A stretch of DNA of 64,000 nucleotides, taken from NCBI RefSeq assembly GCF_030676415.1, contig NZ_JAUUTW010000028.1, forward strand, positions 1 through 64,000. Reading direction: 5' to 3'. Each line of letters starts with the position of its first letter. Positions within the stretch are counted from its first letter, which is position 1. This DNA is from Peribacillus frigoritolerans (GTDB lineage: Bacteria; Bacillota; Bacilli; Bacillales; DSM-1321). The notes under the pieces are model-generated. The model did no database searches. It had not been told where the DNA came from and saw nothing but the letters and a program-made list of their open reading frames with translations. Below, in pieces: positions 1 through 7,395 of the stretch. A program made the position numbers and the translations under genes.

Positions 1-60
1 GAAAGCCGAGGAGGCTCCCCGACCGCCCGCGGAAAGCGAGTGCCTGGAGTGGAAATCAAC
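1..60. repeat. Edge of a Bacillaceae intergenic repeat
   Basis: The first 60 bases are GC-rich and unlike the AT-rich spacers elsewhere. They read like the tail of a GC-rich intergenic repeat that I recall from many Bacillus genomes (blocks such as GGAAAGCGAG and CTGGAGNGGAAATCAACG). The element is cut by the window edge, so its full length and family cannot be judged. No reading frame is apparent. Assignment rests on recollection of the family, not on a second copy in this window. Confidence 0.45.
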
Positions 61-80
61 GTCCAAATTGTACAAGCCAT

Positions 81-117
81 AAAAATAGACAAACTCGATT
101 TTCATCGAGTTTGTCTA
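81..117 (-). terminator. Intrinsic terminator of pssA
   Basis: A perfect 14-bp stem (86-99 with 104-117) with a 4-nt loop is followed, reading the minus strand, by five T residues (81-85). It lies just downstream of the pssA stop codon and has the correct polarity for pssA. Confidence 0.8.
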
Positions 118-125
118 CAGTCTGA

Positions 126-156
126 GCGGATGTCCGGTTTAGGACATCCGCTTTCT
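126..156 (+). terminator. Intrinsic terminator facing rightward
   Basis: A 10-bp stem (126-135 with 142-151) with a 6-nt loop is followed on the plus strand by TTTCTTATTT. Its polarity suits a rightward transcript entering from outside the window and converging on pssA. Confidence 0.6.
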
Positions 157-159
157 TAT

Positions 160-699
160 TTAAACTTTCTTCATTTTAAATGGACTGACCATAAATAATG
201 ATAATATAATCATGAGGGATAAGAAAAAGACCGGATGGAAATACGGAATGGCTAGATAACTTAAAGTAGCGATGCAGCCCGCAACCGTAATCGGCACTCC
301 TGTAAAATATCCATTGCTTTCACTAATATTGAAGCGGGCGAGACGAAATGCGCCACAGCCAATATAGAAAACCGTGAAGAGTGTGCCAGGTGCTCCGAAT
401 TCTATTAATATTCCTTGGTATAATAATAGAGCTGGTGCGACGCCAAAGGATATGATGTCACACATGGAATCAAGTTGCTTACCCAATTCCGATTCAATGT
501 TGAATTTCCGTGCAACCATACCGTCAAAGCGATCTGCAAGGGCAGCCAGGAAGATTAAAAGCAGGCTTAAATTCAATTGGCCGTGCATCACGGCAATTAT
601 CGCAAATCCACCGAGGGATAAATTCATTAAAGTAAGTATATTTGCTGTTTGTGCTTTCACTTTTTTAATGGTTTGATCTAGGGCGTGTAATAAAAACAT
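160..699 (-). CDS. pssA: CDP-diacylglycerol--serine O-phosphatidyltransferase
   Basis: Makes phosphatidylserine from CDP-diacylglycerol and serine at the membrane, the first committed step toward phosphatidylethanolamine. The 179-residue protein is hydrophobic with several membrane segments and carries the complete CDP-alcohol phosphotransferase signature: Asp56, Asp59-Gly60, Ala63-Arg64, Gly73, Asp77 and Asp81. Length matches the short Bacillus type (B. subtilis PssA is about 177 aa). The ATG at 699 follows AAAGGAGTG at good spacing. It is transcribed away from psd, whose product decarboxylates its product; in B. subtilis the two genes lie in one operon elsewhere on the chromosome. Confidence 0.93.
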   Translation of the reverse strand: MFLLHALDQTIKKVKAQTANILTLMNLSLGGFAIIAVMHGQLNLSLLLIFLAALADRFDGMVARKFNIESELGKQLDSMCDIISFGVAPALLLYQGILIEFGAPGTLFTVFYIGCGAFRLARFNISESNGYFTGVPITVAGCIATLSYLAIPYFHPVFFLSLMIILSLFMVSPFKMKKV

Positions 700-835
700 C
701 TTTTCACTCCTTTCAAATGAAACAAATTAAAACAAAATATAGTAAACATAAGTATTTATTATATAATAATATTTTACTTAACACAATTTATGCAAGAGAT
801 TTTTAGAATAATTTTACAATTTGGAGTGGTATTAT

Positions 836-1621
836 TTGTTTCAGTCTTTGTATCGCATTCTTATTGAACTGACGAATGGTCAGTATTCATCAGGTTTATT
901 AAAGCATTTTAGCCAATCTCGTTGGAGCAGGCCCTTAATTTTACTTTATGTAAAAACATTCAATCTTAATCAACAGGAATTTGGTAAGGAGTTAAAAGCT
1001 TATACCAATCTGCACGAGCTATTTACAAGGCAGTTAAAGGCGGACGCCAGACCCATTACGGCAGTTCCTTCTGCGGTAGCTTGTCCTGTGGACGGTGTTC
1101 TTGAGGATTCAGGGGAGATACGCGCTGATAAAAAGATCGTCGTTAAGGGTAAGATATATTCAATGGAGGAAATGCTCGGGGATGAGCTTTTCTTGGAAAA
1201 GTACTTAGGCGGCAAATATCTCGTGTTATACTTAAGCCCGAGTCATTACCATAGGATCCATGCACCAATCAAGGGTTCCGTAATCAAACGTTGGACCCTT
1301 GGAAGGAAATCGTACCCCGTTAATAAATGGGGGATGAAATATGGAAAAGAGCCTTTATCAAAAAATTATCGGACAATAACTGAACTTCAAAATGAAGCGG
1401 GAAATCTGGCAATGGTGAAAGTCGGGGCCATGTTCATAAATTCGATCGTCATTACTGATGAATCGGATGAATTGGAAAAAGGACAGGAATTTTCTTATTT
1501 CAGCTTTGGGTCCACAGTGGTGCTCCTTTTTGAAAAAGGAAGTTTTGAACTGGAAGGAAACATATCCATTCCCGCAGATGTCCGTGTGGGTGAAACAATC
1601 GGATTCATGAGAGCGGTCTAA
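836..1621 (+). CDS. psd: Phosphatidylserine decarboxylase proenzyme
   Basis: Converts phosphatidylserine to phosphatidylethanolamine. The frame opens at a TTG at 821, but the ribosome binding site GGAGTGG (823-829) lies inside those codons and serves the in-frame TTG at 836, so a 261-residue protein beginning MFQSLYRILIELTNG is preferred; this N-terminus also resembles B. subtilis Psd. The self-cleavage site FGST is near residues 224-227; cleavage before the serine (about 226) creates the pyruvoyl group and the small alpha subunit. The central SPSHYHRIHAP block is typical of the family. It forms a head-to-head pair with pssA across an AT-rich spacer, so the two steps may be co-regulated. Confidence 0.93.
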   Translation: MFQSLYRILIELTNGQYSSGLLKHFSQSRWSRPLILLYVKTFNLNQQEFGKELKAYTNLHELFTRQLKADARPITAVPSAVACPVDGVLEDSGEIRADKKIVVKGKIYSMEEMLGDELFLEKYLGGKYLVLYLSPSHYHRIHAPIKGSVIKRWTLGRKSYPVNKWGMKYGKEPLSKNYRTITELQNEAGNLAMVKVGAMFINSIVITDESDELEKGQEFSYFSFGSTVVLLFEKGSFELEGNISIPADVRVGETIGFMRAV

Positions 1622-1637
1622 CTTCAAATGAAAATAA

Positions 1638-1668
1638 GAGGCTGACATTTGATGTCAGCCTATGTATT
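1638..1668. terminator. Bidirectional terminator between psd and sda
   Basis: An 8-9 bp stem (1639-1647 with 1653-1661) with a 5-nt loop. The plus strand continues TATGTATTT and the minus strand continues TTATTTTCATTT, so the hairpin can end both psd and the convergent sda. Confidence 0.6.
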
Positions 1669-1673
1669 TCATA

Positions 1674-1814
1674 TTAAAAGATTGATCGGATTTTATGTGT
1701 CAGGGATCTTCGATGAATTTCCGTTTCTATGAGGCGGATGAAATCGGTACTCAACTTTAAATTCTGTGCTTTAAAATAGGATTCAAGCAACAGGTCATCA
1801 GATAGTTTTTGCAT
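1674..1814 (-). CDS. sda: Sporulation-inhibiting checkpoint protein Sda
   Basis: Sda blocks the KinA/KinB histidine kinases and so delays sporulation while replication is active or damaged. Translation from the ATG at 1814 gives 46 residues beginning [16 protein letters not shown] and ending [12 protein letters not shown], the same length as mature B. subtilis Sda and with the same helical-hairpin pattern (LSDxLLxESYFKA, then IxLIExEIxRRSL). DnaA boxes upstream agree with the known DnaA control of sda. The only strong Shine-Dalgarno, GGAGGTG (complement of 1837-1843), is 22 nt from this ATG but 11 nt from an out-of-frame ATG at 1825 that opens a three-codon reading frame ending in TGATG over the sda start. 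Confidence 0.92.
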   Translation of the reverse strand: MQKLSDDLLLESYFKAQNLKLSTDFIRLIETEIHRRSLTHKIRSIF

Positions 1815-1825
1815 CAGAAAGCCAT
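1814..1825 (-). other. Three-codon upstream reading frame overlapping the sda start
   Basis: On the minus strand ATG-GCT-TTC-TGA runs from 1825 to 1814; the A of its stop is the A of the sda ATG. GGAGGTG sits 11 nt before its start. The arrangement suggests that sda is translated by reinitiation after this tiny frame, or that a one-base change has displaced an original upstream start. Both are inference. Confidence 0.4.
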
Positions 1826-1949
1826 TTACGGCTGCTCACCTCCAGTAGGGATTGCGGGGAATAATTTGGTGTTTACTTGCATATATTGATAAGTCTTCCT
1901 TGATGTACCCCTACTGTATCAGAAATAAACGTGGAGAACAATCGTTCTG

Positions 1950-2048
1950 TTATCCACAGTTAAAAGTGGATAACCTGTGGTTAAGTTGTTTACAAGGTGA
2001 ACGAAATGGTGCACATCAGTATGGAAAATGTTAGTAAAGTTATCCACA
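1950..2048. promoter_or_regulatory. DnaA-box cluster upstream of sda
   Basis: Two exact TTATCCACA boxes occur on the plus strand at 1950-1958 and 2040-2048. Two 8-of-9 matches lie on the minus strand at 1965-1973 (TTATCCACT) and 1976-1984 (TTAACCACA). In B. subtilis DnaA activates sda through such boxes, linking the checkpoint to initiation of replication. The position, upstream of sda and away from any replication gene, supports the same role here. Confidence 0.82.
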
Positions 2049-2211
2049 GGTTGAATAAATGAAATTTTTGTCGAAATCTTTTATGAATAATTAGTTCTTT
2101 GGTTCTGGTCTGCCTGCAAATTTCCCATTATTTAATGAAAAATGCCTTTCCATATCAGAAAACATACATTATGATGTTTCTTTACCGTCAGCCCTCCTTT
2201 CCTAATTTTTT

Positions 2212-2240
2212 TTGAAAGTGAGCTGAAAATTCGATATGAT
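2212..2240 (+). promoter_or_regulatory. Sigma-A promoter of the yqeG operon
   Basis: TTGAAA (2212-2217), a 17-nt spacer and TATGAT (2235-2240) are followed about 40 nt later by the yqeG start. Nearly consensus. Confidence 0.75.
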
Positions 2241-2279
2241 GGAGACGGTAAATTTTAATGAAAATATAGAGGTGTCAAT

Positions 2280-2801
2280 ATGCTTAAATTATTTTTGCCG
2301 AGTGAACATGTTAAAAGCATTTTTAATATAGATCCTCAAGAATTGAAAAAAAGAGGGATTAAGGGAGTCATTACCGATTTGGATAATACTCTCGTTGAAT
2401 GGGACAGGCCAACTGCCACCCCCGATTTAATCAAATGGTTCGACAATATGCGGGATCATGGGATTTTAGTGACGATTGTTTCCAATAATAATGAAAATCG
2501 GGTTCGGGCTTTTTCCGATCCGCTTCACATTCCGTTTATCTTCCAGGCCAGAAAACCGATGGCAAGGGCTTTCCATAAAGCCCGTAAGACAATGGGATTG
2601 AAATTAGAAGAAACGGTGGTAATCGGCGATCAGTTATTGACGGATGTATTGGGAGGGAACAGAGGCGGGTTTCATACGATCTTAGTGCTCCCTGTCGCAC
2701 AAACCGACGAATTCAGAACAAGGATCAATCGTTATTTTGAAAGAAAGATCATGGCGTTTTTTAAACGAAAAGGAATGATAGAATGGGAGGATCACAATTG
2801 A
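2280..2801 (+). CDS. yqeG: HAD-superfamily phosphatase YqeG
   Basis: The 173-residue protein belongs to the HAD phosphatases of the YqeG/GEP4 type. Motif I, DLDNTLVEW, supplies the nucleophile Asp33 and Asp35; motif II (IVSNN) and the acidic GDQLLTDV motif follow. Eukaryotic Gep4 relatives dephosphorylate phosphatidylglycerophosphate; whether the Bacillus protein does so is not shown by the sequence. The ATG follows AGAGGTG. It is the first gene of an eight-gene operon, and its stop overlaps the TTG start of yqeH (TTGA), implying coupled translation. Confidence 0.88.
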   Translation: MLKLFLPSEHVKSIFNIDPQELKKRGIKGVITDLDNTLVEWDRPTATPDLIKWFDNMRDHGILVTIVSNNNENRVRAFSDPLHIPFIFQARKPMARAFHKARKTMGLKLEETVVIGDQLLTDVLGGNRGGFHTILVLPVAQTDEFRTRINRYFERKIMAFFKRKGMIEWEDHN

Positions 2802-3907
2802 ACAATCATCAAGAATTAGTGTGCATCGGCTGCGGTGTGAAGGTCCAGACTGAAGATCCGAAGGAATTGGGCTTTGCCCCTAAATCAGCTCTGGAAAAAG
2901 AGAGCATCGTTTGTCAGCGCTGCTTTAAATTGAAACATTATAACGAAGTTCAGGATGTTTCCTTAACAGACGATGACTTCTTGAAAATCTTGAATAAAGT
3001 AGGCGAAACCGACTCTTTAATCGTCAAAATCGTCGATATTTTTGATTTCAATGGAAGCTGGCTCCCTGGCCTGCATCGATTTGTCGGAAGAAATGATGTT
3101 CTTCTGATTGGAAACAAGGTGGATTTATTGCCTAAATCCGTAAAACCGAACAAGTTGATCAATTGGATGAAGCAATCGTCCAAGGAATTGGGTCTTAACC
3201 CGGTTGATGTCCTGCTTGTCAGTGCGGAAAAAGGAAAGCACATACTTGAAGCGGCTGAGGCGATTGAACGGTATCGCAGAGGTAAAGATGTCTATGTGGT
3301 GGGCTGTACGAATGTAGGGAAATCGACTTTCATCAACCGTCTTATAAAAGAAGTGAGCGGTGAAGCGGATATCATCACGACTTCCCACTTCCCGGGAACT
3401 ACCTTGGATATGATCGAAATTCCTTTGGATGATGAACAGGCATTGATCGATACTCCAGGAATCATTAATCATCATCAAATGGCTCACTATGTGGACAAAC
3501 GGGACTTCAAGGTGATTATGCCGAAAAAGGAAATCAAGCCGAGAGTGTACCAACTGAATGAAGGGCAGACGCTATTTTTCGGAGGGTTGGCCCGGTTGGA
3601 CTATGTATCAGGCGGAAGGCGTTCACTGACTTGCTACCTTTCGAATGAATTGAATATTCACCGTACGAAACTGGAAAATGCCGATGAATTGTATAAAAAC
3701 CATGCCGGGGAATTACTGACGCCTCCACGGCCTGAACAAATCGAGGAGTTTCCGAAGCTGATTCCACATGAATTCTCCTTGAAAGATGGTAAAATGGATA
3801 TTGTGTTTTCTGGTCTTGGCTGGGTGACGGTCAATGAGCCAGGAGCGAAAATCGTTGCACATGTTCCAAAGGGCGTCAATGTGATCGTTCGCAAATCATT
3901 AATCTAA
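2798..3907 (+). CDS. yqeH: Ribosome-assembly GTPase YqeH
   Basis: A circularly permuted GTPase needed for 30S subunit assembly. Four cysteines near residues 9, 12, 39 and 42 form an N-terminal zinc finger. The G4 motif NKVD comes before the P-loop GCTNVGKS (about 169-176) and DTPG, the order that defines permuted GTPases. The C-terminal domain matches the RNA-binding-like region of the family. An upstream ATG at 2783 is in frame, but the ribosome binding site GGGAGGA lies inside those codons and fits the TTG at 2798 (369 aa; B. subtilis YqeH is about 366). Confidence 0.93.
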   Translation: MNNHQELVCIGCGVKVQTEDPKELGFAPKSALEKESIVCQRCFKLKHYNEVQDVSLTDDDFLKILNKVGETDSLIVKIVDIFDFNGSWLPGLHRFVGRNDVLLIGNKVDLLPKSVKPNKLINWMKQSSKELGLNPVDVLLVSAEKGKHILEAAEAIERYRRGKDVYVVGCTNVGKSTFINRLIKEVSGEADIITTSHFPGTTLDMIEIPLDDEQALIDTPGIINHHQMAHYVDKRDFKVIMPKKEIKPRVYQLNEGQTLFFGGLARLDYVSGGRRSLTCYLSNELNIHRTKLENADELYKNHAGELLTPPRPEQIEEFPKLIPHEFSLKDGKMDIVFSGLGWVTVNEPGAKIVAHVPKGVNVIVRKSLI

Positions 3908-3927
3908 ATATAGGGGTCGTCTAGTCT

Positions 3928-4770
3928 ATGAAAAAGATATATGGGGTAATGGGAGATCCAATTGCACATTCGATGTCACCGGACATTCATAATGATGCAT
4001 TTGAAAAAGAAAATATAGAAGCGGTTTATCATCATTTTCATGTGACACCTGAGCGTTTGAACGATGCCGTGAAAGGCATGAAAGCCCTTGGTATAGAAGG
4101 GTTTAACATCACGATTCCTCATAAGGCTTCCATCATCCCTTTCCTTGATGAAGTGGATGAACTGGCCCTTGCGATCGGGGCAGTTAATACGGTTGTTAAC
4201 AAAAATGGTCGGTTTATAGGGTATAATACAGACGGAAAAGGATTTTTTAAATCTTTATGCGATGAAATATCAGGTGACATCAAGGCTAAAAAAACGTTAG
4301 TGATCGGAGCGGGCGGTGCTGCGCGTGCGATTTATTTTACCCTCGTAAAAGAAGGGGTAAAGCAAGTTGATATTGCAAACCGGACAAAGGAAAGAGCGGC
4401 CCAGCTTGTTTCTGATTGCCCATATGATAAAGTATCGAAGGCACTCTCGATTATCGAAGCGGAAGAAAGCTTATCACAATATGATTTAATCATCCAAACG
4501 ACTTCTTCTGGAATGAGTCCCGAATTGGATCATTCACCGTTAAAGGTCGACCAGCTTAAAACCGGTGCAATTGTCAGTGATATCATCTATAACCCTCTGC
4601 AAACCAAGCTGCTGCGTGAAGCAGGGGAAAAAGGGGCGGAAACGCAAAATGGTCTGGGGATGTTCATCAACCAGGCCGCGCTCGCATTTGAGATATGGAC
4701 AGGCATTATGCCGGATACAGCAAGAATGACAGATATTGTCTTGAACAAACTAGGAGGTAACACATGTTAA
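3928..4770 (+). CDS. aroE: Shikimate dehydrogenase (NADP+)
   Basis: Reduces 3-dehydroshikimate to shikimate in aromatic amino-acid synthesis. The 280-residue protein has the family marks in order: SMSP substrate-binding serines near 15-18, catalytic Lys66 in PHK, Asp102 in NTDG, and the Rossmann glycine motif GAGGAA at about 127-132. It sits between ribosome genes yqeH and yqeI, as in B. subtilis. Its end overlaps the next start by 7 nt. Confidence 0.95.
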   Translation: MKKIYGVMGDPIAHSMSPDIHNDAFEKENIEAVYHHFHVTPERLNDAVKGMKALGIEGFNITIPHKASIIPFLDEVDELALAIGAVNTVVNKNGRFIGYNTDGKGFFKSLCDEISGDIKAKKTLVIGAGGAARAIYFTLVKEGVKQVDIANRTKERAAQLVSDCPYDKVSKALSIIEAEESLSQYDLIIQTTSSGMSPELDHSPLKVDQLKTGAIVSDIIYNPLQTKLLREAGEKGAETQNGLGMFINQAALAFEIWTGIMPDTARMTDIVLNKLGGNTC

Positions 4771-5054
4771 CAGGAAAACAGAAAAGATTTTTACGATCAA
4801 AGGCCCATCACCTCAATCCAATTTTTCAAGTTGGTAAAGGCGGCGTCAATGATAATCTCATCAAGCAAATTGGTGAGGCGCTTGAAGTACGTGAATTAAT
4901 TAAGGTCAGCATCCTGCAAAACTGTGAAGAGGACCGCAATAATGTGGGACTTTCTTTATCAAAAGGTGCACGTGCGGAATTGGTTCAGATTATCGGCAAC
5001 ACTATTGTGCTGTATAAAGAATCAAAAGAAAACAAACAACTTAATTTACCTTAA
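4764..5054 (+). CDS. yqeI: CRM-domain RNA-binding protein YhbY/YqeI
   Basis: A 96-residue single CRM-domain protein. The order LTGKQKRFLRSKAHHLNP, then VGKGG and a basic C-terminal half matches the YhbY family, which associates with pre-50S particles. The ATG follows AGGAGGTAACAC, placed inside the last codons of aroE, so translation is coupled. Its neighbours yqeH, rsfS and era support a ribosome role. Confidence 0.92.
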   Translation: MLTGKQKRFLRSKAHHLNPIFQVGKGGVNDNLIKQIGEALEVRELIKVSILQNCEEDRNNVGLSLSKGARAELVQIIGNTIVLYKESKENKQLNLP

Positions 5055-5065
5055 GGAACCTATCT

Positions 5066-5635
5066 ATGAAAAAAATTGGAATTCTTGGCGGTACATTCAA
5101 TCCTCCGCATATCGGGCATTTAATTATAGCGAATGAAGTGCTGGATGCCCTTGAGCTAGATGAAATCAGGTTCATGCCAAATCACGTTCCTCCACATAAG
5201 GAAAAATCGGAGGAAGTAACCGATATGGACAGGTTGGCCATGCTGGAAAACGCGATAGCCGGAAACCCATCTTTTTATATTGAGGGTATTGAAATAGAAA
5301 GAAAAGGCACATCTTATACGTATGACACAATAAAATTGCTGAAAGAACTTGAGCCAACCAATGAGTTTTATTTCATAATTGGCGCAGATATGATTGAGTA
5401 CTTACCGAATTGGCACCGTATCGACGAGCTGGTGCATATGGTCAATTTCGTCGGGGTGAAGCGCCCTGGATATAATGAAAAGACCGTATACCCAATCACG
5501 ATGGTGAAAGTCCCCCAGATGTTCATTTCGTCTTCCATGATACGAAGGAAGTTAAGAACGGGGAAAACCGTGAAATATTTAATAGCAGATCCAGTGGTGA
5601 AGTATATTAAAGGGAATGGTTTATATGAATCGTGA
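5066..5635 (+). CDS. nadD: Nicotinate-nucleotide adenylyltransferase
   Basis: Adenylates nicotinate mononucleotide to deamido-NAD in NAD synthesis. The 189-residue protein has the nucleotidyltransferase signature GGTFNPPHIGHL (about 8-19, HIGH at 15-18) and the second ATP-binding motif ISSSMIRR at about 154-161. The ATG follows AAGGAACC. It overlaps yqeK by 11 nt, as in B. subtilis. Confidence 0.95.
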   Translation: MKKIGILGGTFNPPHIGHLIIANEVLDALELDEIRFMPNHVPPHKEKSEEVTDMDRLAMLENAIAGNPSFYIEGIEIERKGTSYTYDTIKLLKELEPTNEFYFIIGADMIEYLPNWHRIDELVHMVNFVGVKRPGYNEKTVYPITMVKVPQMFISSSMIRRKLRTGKTVKYLIADPVVKYIKGNGLYES

Positions 5636-6197
5636 GCAAGCATTGGCGCTGGTAAAAGAACAAATCACCGAGCACAGGTACATTCATACCTTGGGTGTGG
5701 TCGAGTCAGCGATTGAACTTGCTGAACGGTATGGTGCCGACGTCAAAAAAGCGGAACTGGCAGCCATTTTCCATGATTATGCAAAATTTCGTCCAAAAGA
5801 GGAAATGGAGCAAATTATAATCGCTGAAAAAATGGACCCGGCGTTACTTGAATACAATATGGAGCTGTGGCACGCTCCTGTCGGGGCTTATTTGGTGAAA
5901 AAGGAAGCTGGCATTCAGGACGCTGAAATCTTGGATGCGATTGCCTATCACACGTCTGGCAGGGTTGGCATGAGCCTTTTGGATAAAGTCATATACCTTG
6001 CTGACTATATTGAGCCGGGACGTTCTTTTCCCGGTGTCGACGAAGTCAGGCAGACAGCAAAGCAGAATTTGGATCATGCTGTCATCCAGGCTTTAAGGAA
6101 TACAGTTGTTTTTTTAATGAAAAGAAATCAGGCAATTTACCCTGACACATTTAAGACATATAATGATTTAATCATGAATTTGAAGGAGAAGATGTAA
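5625..6197 (+). CDS. yqeK: HD-domain hydrolase YqeK (symmetrical Ap4A hydrolase family)
   Basis: Cleaves diadenosine tetraphosphate into two ADP, a role established for the YqeK family. The 190-residue protein shows the HD metal-site residues: His17 in EHRYIH, His50-Asp51 in FHDYAK, the later AYHTSGR and DYIEP. Of two in-frame ATGs, the one at 5625 is chosen because AAAGGGA is at proper distance and the protein then starts MNREQAL as in B. subtilis. The nadD-yqeK pairing is typical for Firmicutes. Confidence 0.9.
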   Translation: MNREQALALVKEQITEHRYIHTLGVVESAIELAERYGADVKKAELAAIFHDYAKFRPKEEMEQIIIAEKMDPALLEYNMELWHAPVGAYLVKKEAGIQDAEILDAIAYHTSGRVGMSLLDKVIYLADYIEPGRSFPGVDEVRQTAKQNLDHAVIQALRNTVVFLMKRNQAIYPDTFKTYNDLIMNLKEKM

Positions 6198-6553
6198 TGA
6201 CTGAACGTGAACTTCTTGTAATTGCAGCAAAAGCGGCGGATGATAAAAGAGCGGAGGATATCGTGGCATTGAACATGCAAGGTATTTCCCTTGTAGCGGA
6301 TTACTTTTTGATCTGCCACGGTAACTCTGAAAAACAAGTACAAGCAATAGCTCGTGAAATGAAGAGCAAAGCTGATGAATCAGGAATCAATGTAAAACGT
6401 CTTGAAGGATTTGACGAGGCGAAATGGGTGCTTGTGGATCTTGGCGATGTAGTGGCCCATATTTTCCATAAAGATGAAAGAAACTACTATAACCTCGAAC
6501 GTTTATGGGGAGATGCACCTTTTGAAGATCTAGAGAGTGAACTGACTTCATGA
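6197..6553 (+). CDS. rsfS: Ribosomal silencing factor RsfS
   Basis: Binds protein L14 on the 50S subunit and prevents subunit joining when nutrients are short. The 118-residue protein matches the family from ELLVIAAKAADDKRAEDIVALNM through the WVLVDLGDVVAHIFHKDERNYYNLE block. It starts in a TAATG overlap with yqeK and ends in an ATGA overlap with yqeM. Confidence 0.94.
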   Translation: MTERELLVIAAKAADDKRAEDIVALNMQGISLVADYFLICHGNSEKQVQAIAREMKSKADESGINVKRLEGFDEAKWVLVDLGDVVAHIFHKDERNYYNLERLWGDAPFEDLESELTS

Positions 6554-7293
6554 CTTACGAACGCTTTGCCTATGTATACGATGAATTGATGAAGGACGCA
6601 CCTTATGAAAAATGGCTGATGATCCTTACGGCGAAGCTGGAACAGTTTGGAATTGGTGGAAGGAAAGTCCTGGATTTAGCGTGTGGAACCGGGGAAATGA
6701 CCGTTGAATTGGCGCAACACGGATTCGAAGTCACCGGCGTGGATTTATCTGATGAAATGCTTCTTGTTGCTAATGAAAAAGCGGGTAAGCTTGGATTATC
6801 GATTCCGTTTTTCCAGCAGAATATGGCAGAACTCGAGGGACTTGGCCAATTTGATTGTGTCACGATTTTTTGTGATTCGCTGAACTACCTTCGCGATGAG
6901 GAGGATATAGTCAAGACGTTCAGCCGGGTTCATGAGCATTTGAAGGATGGCGGATTATTCTTGTTTGATATCCATTCCATTTATAAAATGGAAGAAATCT
7001 TTCGTGATAACACGTTTGCTGTCAATGGAGAAGAAGTATCCTATATATGGGACTGCTTCCCGGGTGAAGAACCTTACAGTGTGGAACATGATTTAAGTTT
7101 TTTCGTAAGGGACGATGAAAGCGGTCTGTATGACCGATTTGATGAGTTGCATTATCAACGGACCTATCCGGTTGAACAATATAAAAAGTGGTTGGAGCAA
7201 GCAGGTTTTACGGTTTCTGAGATTATGGCGGATCTTGAAGAAGCACCGCTTGTAACGGAAACCGAAAGAATCTTGTTTGTAGCGAGTAAATGA
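6550..7293 (+). CDS. yqeM: SAM-dependent class I methyltransferase YqeM
   Basis: A 247-residue methyltransferase with the glycine-rich SAM motif VLDLACGTG at 40-48, an acidic residue ending the next strand (VTGVDLS) and motif IV FDCVTIFCDSLNYL. The substrate is not known to me and the sequence does not reveal it. It is the last gene of the yqeG operon, joined by a 4-nt overlap, and is followed by a terminator. Confidence 0.85.
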   Translation: MTYERFAYVYDELMKDAPYEKWLMILTAKLEQFGIGGRKVLDLACGTGEMTVELAQHGFEVTGVDLSDEMLLVANEKAGKLGLSIPFFQQNMAELEGLGQFDCVTIFCDSLNYLRDEEDIVKTFSRVHEHLKDGGLFLFDIHSIYKMEEIFRDNTFAVNGEEVSYIWDCFPGEEPYSVEHDLSFFVRDDESGLYDRFDELHYQRTYPVEQYKKWLEQAGFTVSEIMADLEEAPLVTETERILFVASK

Positions 7294-7295
7294 TA

Positions 7296-7360
7296 AAGAG
7301 GTCAAGAATCTCCATCGTACATCACACGTGCGAGTGGAGGTCTGACCTCTTCTTTTTTTT
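7296..7360 (+). terminator. Terminator of the yqeG-yqeM operon
   Basis: The stem AGAGGTCA (7297-7304) pairs with TGACCTCT (7343-7350) and encloses a smaller CTCCA/TGGAG hairpin; TCTTTTTTTT follows. Confidence 0.85.
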
Positions 7361-7395
7361 ATTTTAAGAAGGAAATGAGATATGGATTACGAATA

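Larger units (their letters stand above)
1815..2279. other. sda-yqeG intergenic control region
   Basis: This 465-base stretch has no convincing protein gene beyond the three-codon frame next to sda. It holds four DnaA-box-like sites (1950-2048) on the sda side and a good vegetative promoter for yqeG at its right end. A possible weak sda promoter on the minus strand (TTGTTC, 17 nt, TACAGT) lies between the DnaA boxes and sda. A 60-codon open frame at 1852-2034 crosses the DnaA boxes and lacks a ribosome binding site, so it is not called. Confidence 0.6.

Noticed and set aside
1852..2034. 60-codon plus-strand open frame between sda and yqeG
   Set aside because: It crosses the DnaA-box cluster, lacks a ribosome binding site and has no recognisable protein pattern.
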